Origin: Fen-1467 sp035519475
Lineage (GTDB): Bacteria > Verrucomicrobiota > Verrucomicrobiia > Opitutales > Opitutaceae
NCBI GenBank assembly: GCA_035519475.1
Contig: DATIWI010000033.1
Coordinates: forward strand, 1 to 11,888
Direction of reading: 5' to 3'
DNA: 11,888 nucleotides
Part shown: piece by piece, positions 8,269 through 11,888 of the stretch
Numbering within the stretch: position 1 is the stretch's first letter
Layout: each line of letters begins with the position of its first letter
Translations under genes and position numbers: made by a program
The notes under the pieces: model-generated
The model's database searches: none
What the model was told of the DNA's origin: nothing
The model's input: the letters and a program-made list of their open reading frames with translations, nothing else

Positions 8269-9333
8269 ATGGCAAACCCGAGGATCAAAAATTACCTTAT
8301 TGTTTTGCTGGCCGTGGCGGCGGCGGCGGTCGGAGCGCTCGCTTGGAGCGAATACCGGGAGCTCATCCGGCTGCGTGCCGCGAGCCTGAGTGACAGCGCG
8401 CGCGCCGATCTGCAGAAGCGCCTGTGGGACTTGGAGAAGCGCAAGAACGAACTCGAGGCCGAGGTTGCCCAGCTGCGGGCCCGGGGCGGGCCCGCCGCGG
8501 CCGCGGCGGAGCAAGACGATGCGCTCGCGGCGGATGACGCGCGGGGGCCGGCGCGCCCGCCTCCCGGCCGGTTCAATCGCCGAGCCGGGTTCAGCAATCT
8601 CAGCACCCTCCTCGAAAACCCTGAATTCAACCGGCTGTGGACCACCCAGCAGAAGGCCCTGCTCGATGGGCGCTACGCCGCTCTTTTCAAGAACCTCAAT
8701 CTCTCTCCCGCCGACCTCGACAAATTCAAGGGCCTGCTCGTCGACAAGCAGAATGCAATGATGGACGTCATGGCAGCGGCGCGCGACCAGGGCCTGAATC
8801 CGCGCAATCCCGACGACCGGGCGCAGATTGCCAGCCTCGAGCAGACGGCGCAGGCGCAGGTCGACGCCAACATCCGCCAAGCGCTGGGCGACACGCAGTT
8901 TGCCCAATACCAGAACTACGAGCAGACGCTTCCGCAGCGCAATGTCGTGAACCAGTTGGCGCAGACCTTGAGCTATACCGGCGCGCCGCTGCAGCCCTAT
9001 CAAGTTGACCAGCTCGTCAACATCCTGGCGGCCAACGCGCCCGCCCGGAGCCAAGGCTCCGGGGGATGGATGGGCATGGTCGGGCCCATGGGGGCGGGGG
9101 CGCTCTTTACGGCACGCGACGCCCCTATCACCGACACGGCCGTGACCCAGGCGCAGTCAGTTCTGACCTCGCCGCAACTGGCCGCGCTGCAGCAACTGCA
9201 GACCCAGCAACAGGCGCAGCGCCAGATCGGCCAGATGATGCGCCAGGTTTTCGGCGGGGGCGCCCAATCGCAGCCGGCTGGCGGAAACGGCCCCACCGCC
9301 ACGCCAGTGCCCTCCCGGCCCTCCGGCGGCTGA
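8269..9333 (+). CDS. Membrane-anchored coiled-coil protein of unknown function
   Basis: I do not recognise a named family. The 354-residue protein has one N-terminal membrane segment (about 9-26, hydrophobic after NPRIKN), which reads as an uncleaved anchor with the rest in the periplasm. Residues 40-72 are a charged heptad-like coiled coil (DLQKRLWDLEKRKNELEAEV). An Ala/Asp/Pro-rich linker (73-105) follows, then a mainly helical Gln-rich domain (110-255) with LLENPEFNRLW and the stretch LNLSPADLDKFKGLLVDKQ (143-161), which loosely recalls the LTxxQ helices of Spy/CpxP periplasmic proteins. After a Gly/Met-rich turn (263-278) a second Gln-rich helix (292-326) contains VLTSPQLAALQQLQTQQQ. The tail is Gly/Pro/Ser-rich. 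I believe similar uncharacterised proteins occur in Opitutaceae, but that is from memory. There is no Shine-Dalgarno. It follows the topB terminator and is probably its own unit. The periplasmic chaperone or sensor idea is only a guess. Confidence 0.85.
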   Translation: MANPRIKNYLIVLLAVAAAAVGALAWSEYRELIRLRAASLSDSARADLQKRLWDLEKRKNELEAEVAQLRARGGPAAAAAEQDDALAADDARGPARPPPGRFNRRAGFSNLSTLLENPEFNRLWTTQQKALLDGRYAALFKNLNLSPADLDKFKGLLVDKQNAMMDVMAAARDQGLNPRNPDDRAQIASLEQTAQAQVDANIRQALGDTQFAQYQNYEQTLPQRNVVNQLAQTLSYTGAPLQPYQVDQLVNILAANAPARSQGSGGWMGMVGPMGAGALFTARDAPITDTAVTQAQSVLTSPQLAALQQLQTQQQAQRQIGQMMRQVFGGGAQSQPAGGNGPTATPVPSRPSGG

Positions 9334-9395
9334 TCGATCGCTGGGCCGTCCCGCCGGCGCCTCCGGAGCGGGGAAGCGCGGGAGGAGGAGTTGCC

Positions 9396-9410
9396 GCCGG
9401 CATCGCCGGC
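9396..9410. other. Short GC hairpin upstream of the aldolase
   Basis: GCCGGC-ATC-GCCGGC, a 6-bp stem with a 3-nt loop, lies 62 bp after the stop of the unknown protein. No T-run follows, so it is a poor terminator. It may mark the 3' end of the preceding transcript or be chance in GC-rich sequence. Confidence 0.2.
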
Positions 9411-9452
9411 AGCCGCCGCGACTTCCGCGCCTCGGCGGGACTGAAAAAACAC

Positions 9453-9482
9453 TTGTGCGCGCCTTCCGCCGCAAGGTACCCT
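9453..9482 (+). promoter_or_regulatory. Possible promoter of the aldolase gene
   Basis: TTGTGC (9453-9458) and TACCCT (9477-9482) are 18 bp apart, preceded by an A-run (9444-9449) that could act as an UP-like element. Each hexamer matches only part of the consensus. Transcription would begin near 9489, about 20 nt before the ATG at 9510, giving a very short leader without a Shine-Dalgarno. Confidence 0.3.
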
Positions 9483-9509
9483 GCCGTGTTTCTCGAAATT
9501 GCCACGCCT

Positions 9510-10460
9510 ATGATCGTCACCACCGCCCAACTCTTCAAACACGCCTACGGGAAATACGCCGTCGGCGCCTACAACATCAACAACGCCGAACAGGCGATGG
9601 GACTCTTCCGCGGCTGCATCCAGTCGCAGGCGCCGTTCATCATCCAGATTTCCAAGGGCGCGCGCAAATACACCGACAAGCGCGTGCTTGAGGCCATCAT
9701 CCGCGCGGTCGAACAGGTCTTTCCCGACGCCATCTTCGCCGTTCACCTCGACCACGGCGACGAGGAAACCTGCTACGACTGCATCAAGTCGGGCTTCTAC
9801 AGCTCGGTGATGATCGATGCCTCGCACGAGCCGTTTGACCAGAACGTCGCCATCACCAAGCGGGTGGTCGCGGCCGCGCACCAGAAGGGCATCAGCGTGG
9901 AGGCGGAGCTCGGCATGCTCGGCGGCGTCGAGGAGGATATCAAGGTCGAGGAAGGCAACGCCTGCCTGACCAAGCCGGACGAGGCGCAGAAATTCATCAA
10001 GCTGACCGGCTGCGATTCGCTGGCCGCCGCCATTGGCACCAGCCACGGCGCCTACAAGTTCAAGGGCCGCCAGTCCCTGCACTTCGAGGTGATCGAGGGA
10101 ATCAAGAAGCTGGCACCTGGTTTCCCGCTCGTCATGCACGGCTCCTCCAGCGTCCCGCAGGAAGAGGTCAAGCGCATCAACGCGGCCGGCGGCCAGCTCG
10201 GCGGTGCTGTGGGCGTCGACGAGAACGAATACCTGCCGGCCGCCAAGCTCGGCGTCACCAAGGTCAACATCGACACCGACGGGCGGCTGGTGTGGACGCG
10301 CGTCCATCGCGAGTTCTTCCGCGACAAGCCGGCGGAGTTCGACTTCCGCCCCCCGGGGAAAATCTTCATGGACGAGTACGCGAAGTTCATCGCGCACAAG
10401 AACGAGAAACTCGGGAGCGCCGGCCAGCTTGCCGACCTGCGCCAGAGCTTGGGCAAGTAA
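9510..10460 (+). CDS. fba: Class II (zinc-dependent) fructose-bisphosphate aldolase
   Basis: Cleaves fructose 1,6-bisphosphate to dihydroxyacetone phosphate and glyceraldehyde 3-phosphate, and the reverse, in glycolysis and gluconeogenesis. The 316-residue protein begins IVTTAQLFKHAYGKYAVGAY and keeps the class II landmarks: AVHLDHG with catalytic Asp81 and zinc ligand His82, SVEAELG with Glu132/Glu134, IGTSHGAYK with zinc ligand His180, LVMHGSSS with zinc ligand His210, and KVNIDTDGRL with the phosphate-binding Asn253 and Asp255. The length suits the shorter class IIB branch. The stretch GGAVGVDENEYLPAAKLG (231-248) is the acidic insertion before the phosphate-binding strand. Tagatose-bisphosphate specificity cannot be excluded from motifs, but no galactitol or tagatose genes are nearby. 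ATG at 9510 gives the canonical N-terminus; the open frame upstream is not family-like. A strong terminator follows, so it is likely monocistronic. Confidence 0.95.
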   Translation: MIVTTAQLFKHAYGKYAVGAYNINNAEQAMGLFRGCIQSQAPFIIQISKGARKYTDKRVLEAIIRAVEQVFPDAIFAVHLDHGDEETCYDCIKSGFYSSVMIDASHEPFDQNVAITKRVVAAAHQKGISVEAELGMLGGVEEDIKVEEGNACLTKPDEAQKFIKLTGCDSLAAAIGTSHGAYKFKGRQSLHFEVIEGIKKLAPGFPLVMHGSSSVPQEEVKRINAAGGQLGGAVGVDENEYLPAAKLGVTKVNIDTDGRLVWTRVHREFFRDKPAEFDFRPPGKIFMDEYAKFIAHKNEKLGSAGQLADLRQSLGK

Positions 10461-10472
10461 ACGAATGCCGCC

Positions 10473-10501
10473 GCCCGGCGCCACGCGCCGGGCTTTCTGT
10501 T
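10473..10501 (+). terminator. Strong intrinsic terminator after the aldolase
   Basis: GCCCGGCGC (10473-10481) and GCGCCGGGC (10485-10493) form a perfect 9-bp G-C stem with a CAC loop, followed directly by TTTCTGTT. It begins 12 bp after the aldolase stop and is the clearest terminator in the window. Confidence 0.85.
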
Positions 10502-10552
10502 GGGCGGCGCCGAGCGTTTTGGCTCGCCCGCGGCGTCGACCCCCGGCAAATG

Positions 10553-10573
10553 TCCGGAAATGAAAACTCCGGA
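10553..10573 (+). promoter_or_regulatory. Hairpin around the S9 peptidase start codon
   Basis: The hexamer TCCGGA occurs at 10553-10558 and again at 10568-10573. Being self-complementary, the two copies can pair as a 6-bp stem with the 9-nt loop AATGAAAAC, so the start codon (10560-10562) is held in the loop and the only purine-rich ribosome-binding bases (GGA) are in the stem. This could modulate translation, but a stem this short may be chance. Confidence 0.3.
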
Positions 10574-11888
10574 GTCCCGCCGCCGTCTCGCCTGCGTGCT
10601 CGCCTGCTTCCTGGCCGCCTTTACGCCGGGCATTCGCGCCGCGCTGGCGCCCCTGATTCCGCGCGCGATCCTTTTCGGCAACCCCGAGCGGGCGATGCCG
10701 CAATTGTCACCCGACGCAAAGCGCCTCGCCTGGATCGCCCCTGACACCAAGGACGTCCTCCAAGTCTGGGTCAAGACCGTCGGCAAGAACGACGACAGGA
10801 TCGTCACCGCCGACAAGAAGCGGGGCATCCGCCAGTTCTTCTGGGCGTACGACAACCGGACGCTGCTTTACGCGCAGGACGCCGATGGCGATGAGAACTG
10901 GCACATCTACGGCGTCGACTTGGTTTCGGGCAATGTCCGCGACTACACGCCTTATCAGGGCACGCGGGCGGACGTCACCGCCTTGGAGCCGGGTTTCCCT
11001 GATGAGATGCTGGTCCAGCTCAACCTGCGCGACCGCGCCTCGTTCGATGTTTACCGGCTGAATCTCCGCAGCGGCGCCCTCCTGCTCGACACCGAAAACC
11101 CGGGCGACGTCGCCGGTTGGGCGGCCGACTCCCGCCTGCAGGTGCGCGCTGCGCAAGTGGCCACGCCGGACGGCGGCACCGAAATCCGCCTCCGACCCGA
11201 TGCCCGCAGTCCGTGGCAGAGCTGGATCAAGGTGGGGCCGGACGAAATCCTGGAGTTCCTCGATTTCACGGCTGACGGCCACGCGGCATTCCTGAAATCC
11301 TCAATCGGCTTCGACACGGCCCGGGTCATCCAAAAGGACATTGCCACCGGCGCGGAGAACGCGGTGGCGGCGTCGGAGGAGGTTGATGCCGAATCGGTCA
11401 TCATCAATCCGCATCGGCACGTGGTCGAGGCCGTGGCCTTCGCCCCGGGCCGCTCGCAATGGACTGTCGTCGATCCCACGGTCAAGGATGACTATGCCGG
11501 GATTGCCGCCCTCTTCGACGGCGACTTTCAGGTTACCAACCGGGATGACGCCGACCGGATTTGGCTCGTCGCGTTCACCTCCGACCGGGGTCCGGTCCGC
11601 TATTATATGTGGGATCGCGACGTGCGGCGGGGCATCTTTCTCTTCACCGCCCGACCGAAATTGGAGGGCTTGCCGCTTGCCCCGATGCAGCCCGTGGTGT
11701 TCCCGGCGCGCGACGGCCTCACGCTGCATGGCTACCTCACGTTGCCGGTCGGGGTGCCGCCGCAAAGGCTGCCCATGGTGCTTTGGGTGCACGGCGGCCC
11801 GTGGGGGCGTGACCAGTGGGGCTATGACCCTTACGTCCAGTGGTTCGCCAACCGCGGCTACGCGTGCTTGCAGGTAAACTTCCGCGGC
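10560..11888 (+). CDS. S9-family (prolyl oligopeptidase-like) serine peptidase, exported (partial, 3' end outside window)
   Basis: The first 443 codons of a secreted dipeptidyl-peptidase/acylaminoacyl-peptidase-like enzyme are in the window; the frame is open to the edge. Residues 1-28 (MKTPESRRR, a hydrophobic stretch, then GIRAAL) are a signal peptide with a likely cut near Ala-Ala 27/28. IPRAILFGNPERAMPQLSPD and RLAWIAP begin the beta-propeller, whose blades carry repeated motifs such as LSPDAKRLAW, YAQDADGDENWHIY and ENPGDVAGW. The alpha/beta-hydrolase domain starts near 385 (VVFPARDGLTLHGYLTLP) and shows the oxyanion region VHGGPWGRDQW (410-420) and RGYACLQVNFRG at the edge. The catalytic Ser (GxSxGG), Asp and His would lie beyond it, so activity cannot be confirmed. 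ATG at 10560 gives the signal peptide; ATG at 10550 is in another frame. It likely degrades peptides in the periplasm or outside the cell. The strong aldolase terminator upstream indicates a separate promoter, which I could not locate. Confidence 0.93.
   Translation, partial: MKTPESRRRLACVLACFLAAFTPGIRAALAPLIPRAILFGNPERAMPQLSPDAKRLAWIAPDTKDVLQVWVKTVGKNDDRIVTADKKRGIRQFFWAYDNRTLLYAQDADGDENWHIYGVDLVSGNVRDYTPYQGTRADVTALEPGFPDEMLVQLNLRDRASFDVYRLNLRSGALLLDTENPGDVAGWAADSRLQVRAAQVATPDGGTEIRLRPDARSPWQSWIKVGPDEILEFLDFTADGHAAFLKSSIGFDTARVIQKDIATGAENAVAASEEVDAESVIINPHRHVVEAVAFAPGRSQWTVVDPTVKDDYAGIAALFDGDFQVTNRDDADRIWLVAFTSDRGPVRYYMWDRDVRRGIFLFTARPKLEGLPLAPMQPVVFPARDGLTLHGYLTLPVGVPPQRLPMVLWVHGGPWGRDQWGYDPYVQWFANRGYACLQVNFRG

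Noticed and set aside
9066..9509. Upstream extension of the aldolase frame
   Set aside because: It overlaps the end of the unknown protein in another frame and is unlike class II aldolases, which start at IVTTAQLF or equivalent.

Overview
The window is GC-rich bacterial chromosome, densely packed with ordinary cellular genes and without mobile elements, tRNA/rRNA genes or CRISPR arrays. An lpxK gene implies a Gram-negative cell that makes lipid A. Nearly all starts lack a Shine-Dalgarno sequence. Together with a membrane-anchored unknown protein of a type I associate with that group, this makes me suspect a Verrucomicrobiota/Opitutaceae-like organism. That assignment is an inference, not a result.

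Layout. The left edge (minus strand) holds the 5' part of an RluA/RluD-family 23S rRNA pseudouridine synthase. It is divergent from a plus-strand, probably exported, cysteine-based dual-specificity phosphatase. Convergent to the phosphatase is a minus-strand pair: lpxK upstream (lipid A 4'-kinase) and an M29 aminopeptidase downstream, separated by 68 bp that hold a terminator-like hairpin. lpxK is in turn divergent from panD (aspartate 1-decarboxylase, pantothenate/CoA synthesis). From panD onward everything is on the plus strand: a class V (alanine-glyoxylate type) aminotransferase, a type IA topoisomerase III (topB), a membrane-anchored protein of unknown function, a class II fructose-bisphosphate aldolase, and the 5' two-thirds or so of a secreted S9 prolyl-oligopeptidase-family peptidase that runs off the right edge.

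Most plus-strand genes look like separate transcription units. Good intrinsic-terminator hairpins with T-tails follow the aminotransferase, topB and the aldolase. The genes do not form a common pathway; they are neighbours rather than a system.

I found no clear undescribed multi-gene system. The points most worth a second look are a 26-bp perfectly alternating purine-pyrimidine (Z-DNA-prone) tract about 70 bp upstream of topB, the unknown membrane-anchored coiled-coil protein at 8269-9333, the almost complete absence of Shine-Dalgarno sequences, overlapping divergent promoters at 517-569, and a small hairpin that displays the start codon of the S9 peptidase in its loop.
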